Of a stretch of 64,000 bases of DNA, positions 24,060-34,295 are shown in pieces. The notes beneath the pieces are model-generated. The model did not search any database, was not told the origin of the DNA, and saw only the letters and a list, made by a program, of their open reading frames with translations. A program made the translations under genes and the position numbers. Origin of the DNA: Gonocerus acuteangulatus (Eukaryota > Arthropoda > Insecta > Hemiptera > Coreidae); the NCBI GenBank assembly GCA_946811695.1, contig OX328132.1, forward strand, positions 93,794,538 through 93,858,537, in the 5' to 3' direction. Every line of letters starts with the position of its first letter. Position 1 is the stretch's first letter.

Positions 24060-24978
24060 AATTTGAACCACCATTATTTTCGTTCTCTAGGGGTTCTGAA
24101 ACGTAAAAGTTTCTAGTCGGCAATATATATATATGTATATATATTGTTATAATAAAAATTAAAAAAAAAAAATTATAATAGCCACACGTTGATGTGCCAA
24201 AATGTTATAATATAATTTTAAAATAAAGATTTTATTAATAAGTTATTTACGTTACGCCTCTACGTTGGGAGCCAATATAATAAAAATTTTATAATATTTA
24301 ATTTAAAAAACTCTTTATCTCAGGGGTCGGGTTCGAGTCCAGTAAAGTAAAACAAAGATAATTTTTAATAATAAAAAACAAAACAAAAGAAAAAACTCAT
24401 AGATAAGTTATATCCAGGCATAGGAATAAACAAGCATTACCTGATATAAAGCCAGCTTTGTATTAACTGCATAGGACAGGATCTTCTTTACAACTGTATC
24501 TTCATTTACAGACTGAGCCTAGGCTTCATGAAAACTGATGACCATCTGAGACTAGCTGTGCACTGAACTAGAGCTGCATTAGGAATGGCACCAACTGGCT
24601 CTCGATTCAGACTGACTGTAGCTTCTGAACTGAATTGAACTGTATCTTCTTTTTAACTAAACTGCACTTATGAGACTGTATCTTCTTGTAAACTGAACTG
24701 TACGTATGAGACTTGCTCCTCCATTTTTACTCAACCGACCGAACTTCTTTCAATAGACTGACATATGAGACTGGAGCCACCTTTTCACAGACTGAACTCA
24801 ACTTTCATGGCGGGAGCGTCCTACCGGTATCCAATGCTACCTGTATAGACTGCTAGACAAATATAACCAATAATATTTGTTTATCCCAATGAATTTAACA
24901 TATCAATAAGCTTTTTGGATTTTCAGAATGTTCTGTGTTAAATTTAAAACTTTTAAATATGTAATGTAAAATATCATT

Positions 24979-25042
<64 letters not shown>

Positions 25043-26143
25043 GGTAGGTGTTATACCTCTGACCATATTGTACCTTTGACCACCAAGCCGGTGGCGGCAT
25101 GTAGCACCACTTGATAAATTTTGGTGTAATTAGTGTTTAGCTCCTTCACTAGAGGGCTTGTGTAACCTACTTTGGATTATTCAAGTCAAAGAGGGCTCTT
25201 GCTAAAAATACTTATCCATTTCTATCATAAAAATGTAAGTTACTTATTGATGACGTTTTGCCTCATAATATTATTTGTATTATGTCTTTTTAGATGGAAA
25301 TCATTTGAGAAAGTAGCTATTACAATAAGAAATATGGTGTAGCTTCTGAAATTGATTTATCTTAACCCTAAACTGTTTAGCATGCTTTTTAATTTGCACT
25401 AGTTGGGTGTTGTACCTCTGACCACGACTAGTTGTTGTTCCTTTGACCAGGTCAAAGGTACAACACATCAGAAAAGCTAATTATTGAAGGTGAAAAAAAA
25501 CAAAAAAACGAAAGCACCACCCTAAACGTAAGACACCACATACAAATAAACCCCGTCCCAAAAAAGTGGTAAATAAAAAGAAAATTATTCTAATGACAAT
25601 TCAGATTCTGAGACTGACACCGAAATTTCCGAAATGTCGTTGAGTTAAGTCGATAACCAGCAACAATTTGAAAAATATGAATTGGAAAAAGGAAGTTTTA
25701 CACTTGTTAAAAATAGAAGTAAAAAGACTATTACATATTTAGTCGCAGAAATCTGTGGTATTAAATGTCAAATGTTCAAAATCCAGTATTTGAAAAAAAA
25801 AAACAAACTTTAAGTGACAAGTTTACGAGAGAAGATGAAAATTTGTATGACATTGATGTTGTAGACATTGTGGCTAAACTCCCATGCCCTACTATTGCTA
25901 GTGGATCTGCTTGACAGTTAAAACGGCTTTCGATTGGACTGGATTTTTCAGCATATTAAGCGTAACATAATATGAATAATAGCTTTTAGCGCGGTTCCTC
26001 CCTCCCCCATAGGGAGGAACCCCGCTTATAGGGTTGATACAATGAAACAATCCGGAAGTGCCGACTAGAAAATTTCGCGTTTCAGAACCCCTAGGGACCG
26101 AAAATAACGGTGGTTAAAATTTGTATATATATATATATGTATA

Positions 26144-26194
<51 letters not shown>

Positions 26195-28756
26195 CTGTTC
26201 GCTCATTTATGGCTTCCCTGATGGTCCGATTTTGATGAAATTTGGTACAAAAATCCGTCGTCCAATTTGAAAGGTCAAGTTCGTTAACCAGCAGAATCCG
26301 CACACTGGAAGATGGCGTTTGGGGCGAAATTCGCGCAAAAAAAATCGTAACGCTTACGTTTTTGAGTTCATAAGCTTGTAAGTACTAGTTTTATAGGCTT
26401 CTTGGGCTAGGAAAACGAATGAAACCATTTTCAAGGCGATAGCTTTAACCGTTTTCGAGAAAATTGGAAAAATAGTTTTTGAATACCGCTTTTGGTTTGG
26501 GTACTTAGAATCATGGGATTCAGTTGAAACATTTTCTGCATGTTCTACATTCATCAAAACTAATATGTTGAAATTTTGGTTACGTTTGGAGTTAAGGAAG
26601 GGTTAGAATAAAATATTTTATTAACAGACAAAACGTTTTGGTAACTTTGTATACTTTCCTTAATATCTCGAAAAAGGTTGAGAATCTTGGTAAATGGAAG
26701 AATACCATTAGAAAGCTTACGAAATGCTTTACAAAAAAGATTCTGATGAAAGTTTTGATTAGACGATGTCAATCGGAGAAATAAGAGCTTAAAACTTTAA
26801 AGTAATTGATTTCGCTTATTCGAACTGTTCTTTTTGTCTGTTTTTATTCCTTGTTATTTTTTAATTGCTTATAGTTGGATAATGTATTTGATAATAAATC
26901 AGGTTAAGAAAAACAATTTAATCTTAGAGATATGGACTATATGGAGATATAACTTTTCAACTGCCTAGCGGGGTCCTTCCTATGGCGAGTTGGCCTATCC
27001 AGGTAAGATCGTAAATAAGACCTTTCTTGAAAGTAAAGATGGAACTGTCAACTTTGGTCCTCCTCTGCCTCCCGGCACTTTAAATGCTGACGAAGGCTAC
27101 CAATGAGTAGCTGAAACGTCCTAAATATAGATTTTTTAACAAAAATCGTATTGAGGTTTCTTTAGCCGAATCCCAACCATTCCATCTTTACTTATCACCT
27201 CGACGGCTAACTATCTAATCTTCATGTTTTCTAGAAATGTGGACCCAAAATAATAACAGCTTCTATTTTAATCATTTTAAATGAGTCTAGAGATAAGAAC
27301 GGAACCGCGCTAAGATGATGCAGTTCCTGCGAGTCGGACTTTTTTATTATGCTTACATCCTTGTCCTGTATTTATTAAACTTACAATTAATTACAATATA
27401 ACTGAATACAATTTTTTTTCTGCACAGCTGTGTTGTTTTTACGTGGTCAGAGGTACAACACCCCATTGTCAAAGTACAACTACATGTTCTACCTTTGACC
27501 ACTTTACGATTATTTTTTAAAAAAATATTAAATGTAAAGCTAGAACCTTGAAAAAATTAAATATGATAAGCAATAGAATACTAATTACAATGAAATAAAA
27601 GTCCGTCACGCAGGAGCTGCATTACTAAGCACTTTCCTCAGAATTTGGGTAGTGTAGACTGCTTTCCAGAACAATTTGCTTAAAATATCCTACATAAATA
27701 AAATAAAAACGTGAATAGTTCTCATTTTGTAATGAGTAACTGATCAATTATTAATTTGCATCCAGAGTTATGTTTACACATGGTACCTACTACACTACGT
27801 AATAAATACAAAAATCCTCATATTATCGTATTTTGATCTAACGCAGGAACAGGATACAGTCACTCTAGTAGTAGAAAGCGCTCCTTGCGGCGGCTTTGTG
27901 AACCTACGTCTGCCGGCTTTTCTATTCAAATATATTACAAATTAAACCCCCGCTTTCCGATTGACCGATTCAGCTCATTTTTACAACACTTCTTTCTCAT
28001 GAGTTACCCACGACGTATACCGCATTTCGTTACAATACAGCAGAAATTACGACAGGTATGAGTATATTAGGAATTTGGGTCCGGAGTAAACCCCCCCTTC
28101 TAATGAACCGATTTAGTTTATTTTTACAACACATATTTACCTGTAGATTACCACTACGAATACCGAGTTTCGTCGAAATATACCAAAAATCACGGCTGGT
28201 AGTGGCGAATTGGTATTGTGGGTCCGGAGTAAACCCCCCCTTCTAATGAACCGATTTAGTTCATTTTTATATCTCAATTTTCTCTCTATATTACCACTAC
28301 GAATACCAAGTTTCGTTGAAATATAACAAATATTACGGCTGACATAGTCAAATAAGTGTTTTGGGTTCGGGGTAAACCCCCCCTTCCGGTGGACCGACTT
28401 TGGTGGTTAACGAACTCGTTCAATCGTTTGCTAATTGAATGCTATATACCAAGTTTCGTGACGAAAAAACAAAAACTCTGGCCGCTATCGTGTTAACAGA
28501 CACATATATATATATATATATGCATATATATATATATATATATAGATATATATAAATTTTAACGGGGGTCATTTTCGGTGTCTACTAGGTAGGATCGATA
28601 AAGATTTGAAGAAATTTTTCAAAAATTCCGTCATGAGTCCAACCTCAATAGCTACTTTCCTTCGGAGGAAAGTGCTAAAAAAAAAATGAATTTACCCTTA
28701 ATATTCAAGCTAAAAAAAAATAAATTTTGCAAAGTGGTCAAAGGCACAACACCTTC

Positions 28757-28842
<86 letters not shown>

Positions 28843-30509
28843 CTGTTTGCGCTCTAGGTCAGCGGATAATGGTCCGATTTTGATGAAATTTGGTACAAAA
28901 ATCTTTCGACTAATTGGAAAGCTCAAGTTCGTAAACCAGCGGAATCCGTCCACCGGAAATTGGTTTTTGGAGCGAAATTCGCACGAACAAAATCGTTACG
29001 CTTACATCCTGTGCTTGTAAGTACTCGTTTTAAGAGCTTATTGGCCTAAAAAAACGAATGAGTCAATTTTTAAGGCGATAGCTTTAACCGTTTTCGAGAA
29101 AAGTGGAAAACTAGTTGTTGAATAAAGTTTTTGGTTTGGATGCTTAGAATAATTGGATTCAGGTAATGTATTTTCTAGATGTTTAAAATTCATATAAACA
29201 ATGATGTTTAAATTTTGGTTACGTTTGGAGTTAAGGAAGGACTAGAATAAAATATTTTATTAATAGACATGAAATGTTTTGGAAACGTCTTATATTTTCC
29301 TTAATACCTCGAAAACGGTTGGGAAATCGTGGTAAGTGGAAGTTAACCATTTGAAAGCTTACTAAATTTTGGAGAAATAAGTGCTCAAAATTTCAAATGT
29401 TTGTTTTGGACGGGTTTTTGTCTTTGTTTAAATCACTTATTAATTGATTTTTTTTGTTTTAAATTGCATTTATCTGTAAAATTAGTATTATAGTAGAAGA
29501 AAATAAGAAACAGTAAGCAGTGTGTTTTTAGACCAAATCTATTCGTACAGTGTATTGAAATGATTGCCGTGGTCCGATACATGAGAATGCAGTCTATAAG
29601 GTGCGATAGGAGATCAAACTAGCTGGTATTCTGAACTGTGTTCGGGGCGGACGACGAACTTCTCAGCAGTGATTATATCCTCCAGTGCGCAAAAAGTCCT
29701 TTAAGTATCATAGAATGATCTTTTTATATACTTTTGACAGGCTTATGGGTCTGTAGTGGTCAGTTGTGACGCCCTACTTTTGTGGTGTGAGTGATGATAG
29801 CATGCTGCTATTGTTCGATGAATCGTCGAAGGCGTCTGCATGTATTGTATAAATGTGCGAGGTAACGCAGTCCTTTTGTCGGTTGCTGTTTGATTAGTAC
29901 GTTTTGGAGTCTGTAATGACCTGGGTACATTGTTCCCTCGTGCAAGTCTTAGGGTGGGTTTACACTTGCTAGTTATTGCAGGATATTTATATCAGAGAGA
30001 AATTGCGACTATTGAAAGCCCATGTAAAATGTATGTCGGCAATAAATTGCTCATGGTAGAATTTATTGCCGACATACATTTTAAATGGGGTTTCAATAGT
30101 CGCAATTTCTCTCTGATAGAAATATCCTGCAATAACTAGCAAGTAGCTAGTTATTGCAGGATACTAAGCAGCAGCTTAGTAAAGCTGTCAGCTGTTTCGC
30201 CGAGACGTGCATGAAATTGTCTTTTTGTGTGAGTCTGTATTCGGATAGACGGTCCTTGTTAAGCTACTATTCTCGAGAATTGCCTGAAATCTGTCTGAGT
30301 TTCTCGTGCCACATGGATTCTTTGTCGTGAGTGAGTTAAGGGCAGTTCTATAATGGTGATCTCCCTGTGTGATGAGTGGGAGTATGTTTTGTGGTGGTTC
30401 CCTAAGATTTTAGCGCGGTTCCTCCCTCCCCCATAGGGAGGAACCCCGCTTATAAGGTTGATCTCATGACGCAGAGACCGAAAATGATAGTGGTTAAAAT
30501 TTGTATATA

Positions 30510-30572
<63 letters not shown>

Positions 30573-33171
30573 GTTCGCTCTGTAGCTCCCAGACGAATGG
30601 TCCGATTTTGATGAAATTTGGTACAAAAATCATTCGTCTAATTTGAAAGGTCAAGTTCGTTAACCAGCAAAATCCGCCCACTGGAAGATGACGTTTGGGG
30701 CGAAATTCGCGAAAAAAAATCGTAACGCTTACGTTTTTGAGTTCATAAGCTTGTAAGTACTCGTTTTATATGCTTCTTGGGCTAAGAAAACGAATGAAAC
30801 CATTTTCAAGGCGATAGCTTTAACCGAATCATGGGATTCAGTTGAAACATTTTTTGCATGTTTGAATTTCATTAAAACTAATATGTTAAACGTTTGGAGT
30901 TAAGGAAGGGTTAGAATAAAATATTTTATGAACCGTCATGAAAAGTGTTGGGAACTATACTTTCATTAATATCTCGAACACGATTGGGAAATCGTGGTAA
31001 GTGGATAGAAACTATTTGAAAGCTTACTAAATTCTCTACAAAAAAGATTCTAAAACTATTTTTGATTAGGTTAGGTCAATCGGAGAAATAAGTGCTTAAA
31101 ACTTCAAATCCGTCTGTTTTGTTCTTATGAACGGGTTTTTGTCGTTCTTTTTGTAATTTTTGTCTCTTCCCCTTAGTTTTTATTGCTTTTTATTTTTGTA
31201 ATTCTTATATTAGGTAAATGTATTTGTGTTTAAAACAGGATAGTTAAAATGAGAACCAATTTTCTGTTGTTAGAAATAGATGAGTTACAAAAATTCGAGT
31301 ACTTTTGCATAAATTCCTAGCAACCTGAAAATTTGAATGAAAGATAGGGACAACATTATAAGGGAATTGGGAAAAGCCTTTATCGATCCCATGAGTGCAA
31401 AGAATTTTTTCGAGGTCAAAGTTTGCTAAAAAAGGTTTTTAGGAATTTTCAACGAAACGTTTTGTTTTATGGTAAAAATAGTTCAGACAAAAATTGTAGA
31501 TTGTGCAATTATGTACAAAACTTGTCTTCACTCTTTTTTTCATTAGATTAACCATTTCTGAGAAAAGGCGATTCCAGAATTATCTTTAGTTTTATTCAAC
31601 ATAATACGCCAGACTCGGCTAGAAGTTTGACGAGGAAACAATGGTTTGGCTACCTGCTCCTCTTTCTAAGGTCCTGACAATAAGTACCGTTACAGCCCCA
31701 GCCATAAGCCTCGCAAAATGACCTGCTTCACATTTGATAATATTAAACTCCAGAAGTAGTTCCTCTTTTTGTGTCTCTGTTTACTTGAGTTATTAATTTT
31801 TATTTATGTTGTACGCCTTATTTTTTAATTGGGTGCTGTTATTTTGATTGCATTTGTTTCAATAAAACAAAGCTAGTAAATGAGAAGGATGTTCACGCTT
31901 ATATAGAATATAATTTTGGAGGGGACTGGGAGAATTTCGGGGGGGGGCCTGAAAGGATTTTGGGGGGTATGAGATAATAAAAATCTAGAACATGGAATAG
32001 TTAGACAATTAAAACGCTATTACGCCCAAAAGAAATTATTTTTTTCTGAACTAAGTGATCTTATTATTATTTTTAAGGTTTTTACGATACATTTTTACCG
32101 ATTGCGGGGGGGGGGGAGCAGCCCTTTCAGCCCCCCTTTATATACGCCCATGCACGTTTTTGTTTTATTTTATTGACGTATAGAGCTTTACTTTCGAATG
32201 AGAGGTAGATTGTCTAATTTCCGCTTCTGTGTAAGTTACTACTGCCGGTTTTCCTGACGCCTTAATATCACTTTTATTCAAGATGTTCGAGAGGATGTTG
32301 ACAATTTTCACGAGATATACATAAAAAAAAAGAAAAGAAGTTTATTTCTATTCTAAGATTTTCAAATGACATTAGGCTTAAGAACGGAACCGCGCTAAGA
32401 TGATGCAGTTCCTGCAAGTCGGACTTTGTGGTTTGCATGCAAACTTAGGGATGCTCGAGTCGTCCGTGTATGTTATTGTGTCTGTGAACTGTTTCGTTGA
32501 GTTGCCTCGTCAAGTGTTGTCGTGAATGGCTGTGATGGAGGGGCGTGTGTTCGTGTATCAGGTGATTGTACTTAATCCAGTCTTCCTTATTGTAGCATTA
32601 GTTTGCCGCTATTTGTGTGGGGACTTGCTCGAGTAATTCGTATTGGACCAGCCCACCGTAGGATCGATTGGTTGAAACGTTTTTTAAATTGATTTAATTG
32701 ATATCATGTTGACATTAAACGCTATCTTTCAATGTGCTACTTGCTTCTTCCAAACAAAGGTCAATTATCAAAATATTTTTCATCTTAGTATACTTCATTT
32801 CTTGCAGGTACTGTCTGATAAAGAGCCATAATAAATTGCTGAATACTTACAGATGATCTTTTGTTTTGTTGAAGTACTGGGCCAAAATATTCATTTTCAT
32901 TACATGGTCCTTTCTGATAAAGCTTATAGCATATTGCATCTCGAGAATTCAGAGCTGTTCCAGGGGGGCATTTGCACTCAGCTGTACCATTTCTTCCAGG
33001 AGTGAGCTCCATGGTCTCAGGGCAAGGATGTCCTTTTTGAAAAATTCTGTAACACTGGCCATCCTTAGGCCAATATAATAGCTGCCATCCATTAGTTTTA
33101 GAAGCACAAGGATTGATAAATGTGTCGTTATGTGTGGTTAATATAGATGCAGATACCAGAGATATTAGCAT
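16825..33171 (-). CDS. Secreted cysteine-rich DUF4789-type protein (four exons seen)
   Basis: A spliced gene: exons 33171-32851, 19872-19679, 17902-17700 and 17182-16825. The product begins with a short hydrophobic stretch ([11 protein letters not shown]), probably a signal peptide. It then repeats a module of type C-x-C...G...W/S...C-Y...GPC...GE, for example [30 protein letters not shown]...CYQ and [10 protein letters not shown]. This spacing is that of arthropod DUF4789 proteins, whose biochemical role is not known. Reading phase agrees across the last three exons and the last ends in a TAA. Exon 1 ends in phase 0, but exon 2 needs one preceding base, so at least one exon of length 3n+1 is missing. 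About 357 codons are visible. A further 5' exon is possible because an acceptor AG lies at 33194-33195. Confidence 0.85.
17700..17902 (-). CDS. DUF4789 gene, internal exon
   Basis: 203 nt. Acceptor ATCATTCCAG|AATGG, donor GAAAG|GTAATA. Starts in phase 0 and ends with two bases of a split codon. Codes [19 protein letters not shown], then [18 protein letters not shown] and [12 protein letters not shown]. It is too short and too split to appear as a long open frame, but the splice sites and phase fit both neighbours. Confidence 0.85.
18117..18603 (-). mobile_element. Merlin-type DNA transposon, deletion derivative
   Basis: 487 bp with inverted ends GGGTCTTTTTTACA, continuing as AGCTCCATACCGTGATTTTT. 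It is flanked by an 8-bp duplication CAAATATT (18109-18116 and 18604-18611). The interior keeps the end of an ISXO2/IS1016-like transposase on the minus strand: [27 protein letters not shown], then a stop, then [17 protein letters not shown]. These are conserved C-terminal blocks of Merlin transposases. It lies within an intron of the DUF4789 gene. Confidence 0.85.
18749..18957 (+). repeat. tRNA-Glu-like SINE
   Basis: Head TCTCCCCATGGTCTAGTGGC with a clear A box (TGGTCTAGTGG), a degenerate B box (GGGGTTCAGC), a hairpin-like middle (TTTTCTCATTTCAGGG...TGAGAAAA) and the tail 'ctaaaggcctagatgtctgtgtggtgt' with A's. It sits in an intron of the DUF4789 gene, antisense to it. Confidence 0.8.
19679..19872 (-). 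CDS. DUF4789 gene, internal exon
   Basis: 194 nt. Acceptor CCCAACAG|GATCGC, donor TCACAA|GTAAAT. Codes SQGPCEDG...[20 protein letters not shown]...RGPCRNGEM. It starts with two bases of a split codon and ends in phase 0, matching the next exon. Cysteine spacing is that of the DUF4789 module. Confidence 0.85.
20297..20496. other. Assembly gap of 200 N
   Basis: Exactly 200 N, a conventional gap filler, so real length is unknown. It lies in the intron where at least one DUF4789 exon is missing. Confidence 1.
20653..21100 (+). mobile_element. HINE-A, outer copy, left part
   Basis: Starts AAGTCCGAATCGCAGTAACT and carries the inner motif TTTTAGCGCG, as other plus-strand HINE-A starts do. It runs into the SINE at 21101. 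HINE-A sequence resumes at 23924 (to about 24121), ending before the terminal hairpin. This is the outermost layer of a four-level nest. Confidence 0.75.
21177..23876. mobile_element. RSS-ended (Transib/RAG-like) non-autonomous transposon
   Basis: Perfect 12-bp inverted ends CACAGTGTAACG, flanked by the 5-bp GC-rich duplication CGGCG inside a SINE. The left end reads CACAGTG (21177-21183), 23 bp, ACAATAATC (21207-21215). The right end, on minus, reads CACAGTG (23876-23870), 13 bp, ACAAAAACC (23856-23848). CACAGTG and ACAAAAACC are the V(D)J RSS consensus heptamer and nonamer. Transib elements share CAC-type ends and 5-bp GC-rich duplications. No transposase is visible in the roughly 1 kb of native interior. 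The rest is a HINE-A insertion (21591-23259). Family assignment is inference from the ends. Confidence 0.7.
21591..23259 (-). mobile_element. HINE-A, complete copy inside the RSS-ended element
   Basis: On minus it runs from AAGTCCGTCTCGCAGGACT at 23259 to the terminal hairpin (GGTTCCTCCC...GGGAGGAACC) and CTAA at 21591. An inverted copy of the 3' end (TTAGCGCGGTTCC) sits just inside the 5' end. (TA)n lies at 21728-21800. The segment 'ttcagttgaaacattttctgcatg...gtcaatcggagaaa' occurs twice in tandem (about 520 bp unit). Confidence 0.8.
24122..24980. other. No recognised gene
   Basis: AT-rich at first, then a region with repeated phrases 'gactgtatcttcttt' and 'tgagactg' (24470-24800). A B-box-like GGGTTCGAGTCC occurs at about 24322, but no tRNA fold is evident. 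It could be part of a decayed LTR element. No termini were established. Confidence 0.4.
25986..27341 (-). mobile_element. HINE-A copy with empty-site support
   Basis: Inserted in the TIR transposon between 'aataatagctt' and 'ttttattatgcttacatcc'. The same stretch is uninterrupted at 47885-47915, giving an insertion into a T-run with no target duplication. The 5' end (minus) is AAGTCCGACTCGCAGGAACT, the 3' end hairpin plus CTAA. (TA)n lies at 26124-26190. A 225-bp piece with a hammerhead-like core (about 27020-27246) is inserted in it. Confidence 0.88.
27020..27246 (+). mobile_element. Short Penelope-type fragment with hammerhead-like core
   Basis: Lies within HINE-A. Has AGTAAAGATGGAA at its start and TTCCATCTTTACTT near 27195. 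At 27087-27120 it reads CTGACGA, a 5-bp stem GCTAC/GTAGC, then GAAACGTC. This is the CUGANGA...GAAA layout of hammerhead ribozymes described in Penelope-like elements. The 3' part recurs at 40940-41038 next to the Penelope element. Confidence 0.5.
27599..28678 (+). mobile_element. HINE-B, complete copy with empty-site support
   Basis: Begins AAGTCCGTCACGCAGGAGCT with inner AAGCACTTTCC. Ends with ACTTTCC-TTCG-GAGGAAAGT and CTAA. Flanks 'attacaatgaaat(A)n' and '(A)ntgaattta' join seamlessly at 48143-48175. There is no duplication of the target. (TA)n lies at 28504-28548. No coding capacity. Confidence 0.88.
28839..29480 (-). mobile_element. HINE-A fragment
   Basis: Starts in the (TA)n tract next to TIR transposon copy 2 and carries 'gtccgattttgatgaaatttggtacaaaaat' and 'gaaaacggttgggaaatcg'. 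The 3' hairpin and 5' end are both missing. From 29480 to 29960 nothing is recognised. Confidence 0.7.
29965..30143. repeat. 179-bp near-perfect palindrome
   Basis: Left arm from CTTGCTAGTTATTGCAGGAT, right arm ending ATCCTGCAATAACTAGCAAG. Arms of about 84 bp surround an 11-bp loop (GCTCATGGTAG). A further partial copy (TAGCTAGTTATTGCAGGATA) follows directly. Probably a fold-back MITE. No target duplication is clear. Confidence 0.85.
30410..32426 (-). mobile_element. HINE-A copy, long subfamily
   Basis: Minus: 5' end AAGTCCGACTTGCAGGAACT at 32426, 3' hairpin and CTAA at 30410. (TA)n lies at 30504-30570. The 5' half (31880-32340) includes the 'GGGCGTATATA...GGGGGGCTG' block and a segment shared with 34296-34600 and 37300-37625, defining a long subfamily. 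Lies in the long DUF4789 intron. Confidence 0.75.
32851..33171 (-). CDS. DUF4789 gene, first visible coding exon
   Basis: 107 codons from ATG at 33171 to the donor TCT|GTAAGT at 32850. It contains two cysteine modules, [10 protein letters not shown]...CYRIFQ and ECKCPPG...[10 protein letters not shown]. An acceptor-like TTACAG ends at 33194 and the frame is open back to it, so the true start may be in an upstream exon, leaving this ATG internal. The following intron is about 13 kb and full of transposons. Confidence 0.8.
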
Positions 33172-33330
33172 CCACGCTGAAAAGCTGCTGTTACTGTAAT
33201 CAAAAATCAAAATTGACTAAGCTAGACTTCATAATAATTACAACTACCTATATCTATGCATGTTTGTTTGGAGTTAAAAGTGTTTTTATTTGAGCTTCGA
33301 ATGTTTTAAGAAGAGATTGATGTCTTGTTG

Positions 33331-33778
33331 TTAGCGCTGTTCCTCCCTCCCTCCATAGGGAGGCTTATAGGGTTGACCTCATGGCGCAATCCGGAAGTGC
33401 CGACTAGAAAATTTTGCGTTTCAGAACCCCTAGAGAACGAAAATAACGGTGGTTCAAATTTGTATTTATATATACATATATTTATATATACATATATTTA
33501 TATATACATATATATATATTTGTCTGTTCGCGGTCTAGCACAGCGAATAATGGTCCGATTTTGATGAAATTTGGTACAAAAATCTTTCGTCTAATTTAAA
33601 AGATCAAGTTCGTTAACCAGCAAAATCCGTTCACCGGAACATGGTTTTTGGAGCGAAATTCGCGCGAAAAAAATTGTTGCGTTTACTTCATATGCTTGCA
33701 AGTACTCGTTTTATATGCCTCTTGGTCTAGGAAAACGAATGAAACCATTTTTGAATGCAGTTCCTGCTAGTCGGACTT
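33331..33778 (-). mobile_element. HINE-A, internally deleted copy
   Basis: Starts (3' end, minus) with TTAGCGCTGTTCCTCCCTCC and ends with a short 5' terminus 'gcagttcctgctagtcggactt'. The central body is mostly missing. It has (TATACATATATT)n-like repeats at 33460-33520. Upstream of the first visible DUF4789 exon. Confidence 0.7.
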
Positions 33779-34295
33779 TTTGATTTGGTTACTTAGAATC
33801 ATGGGGATCAGTTAAAATATTTTTTGCATGTTCGAAATTCATATAAACAAAGATGTTTAATTTTTGGTTACATTTGAAAGTAAAGGATGGATTGGAATAA
33901 AGTATTGTATTAAGAGACATGAAAAATTATGGGAACTATATATGTTTTCCTTAATATCTCAAAAACGGTTGAGAATCTCAAACCAAATGACATCTCCAAG
34001 AGAAGAAAGATTTAAGGCACCACAACAGGAAACTGATAGTATTTTAAGCGGAAATGACTCCTCCCACCTTCTCAACGTTCGCCATGGGAAACACTATTAC
34101 CAATAACTTTCTCATTTTCAAACCTTATTTCATTAAAATACTAATCTTATTATTAAAAGGAATTTTAAAAAAACAAGGGTTAGAATAAAATACTTTATTA
34201 ACAGAAATGAAACGTTTTGGTAACTTTGTATACGGTTGAAAATCTTGGCAAGCGGAAGGTTACCAATCGAAAGCTTACTAAATGCTCTACAAAAA
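33779..34295 (-). mobile_element. HINE-A internal fragments
   Basis: Contains 'ggttacttagaatcatgggg' and 'tagaataaaatactttattaacag', HINE-A phrases. In the middle (33985-34090) lies a 100-bp segment sharing sequence with 210-290, suggesting an older insertion carried with the family. Confidence 0.55.

Larger units (their letters stand above)
25041..28759 (+). mobile_element. TA-targeting TIR transposon, copy 2, with two insertions
   Basis: Ends GGGGTAGGTGTTATACCT (left) and ...ACACCTTCCCC (right), both in (TA)n. The interior matches copies 1 and 3, but is split by HINE-A (25986-27341) and HINE-B (27599-28678). The coding remnant 25480-25915 again ends with a TIASGSA-like peptide and stop. 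The outer flanks differ: left is unassigned sequence, right is HINE-A (28839 onward). Confidence 0.8.
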
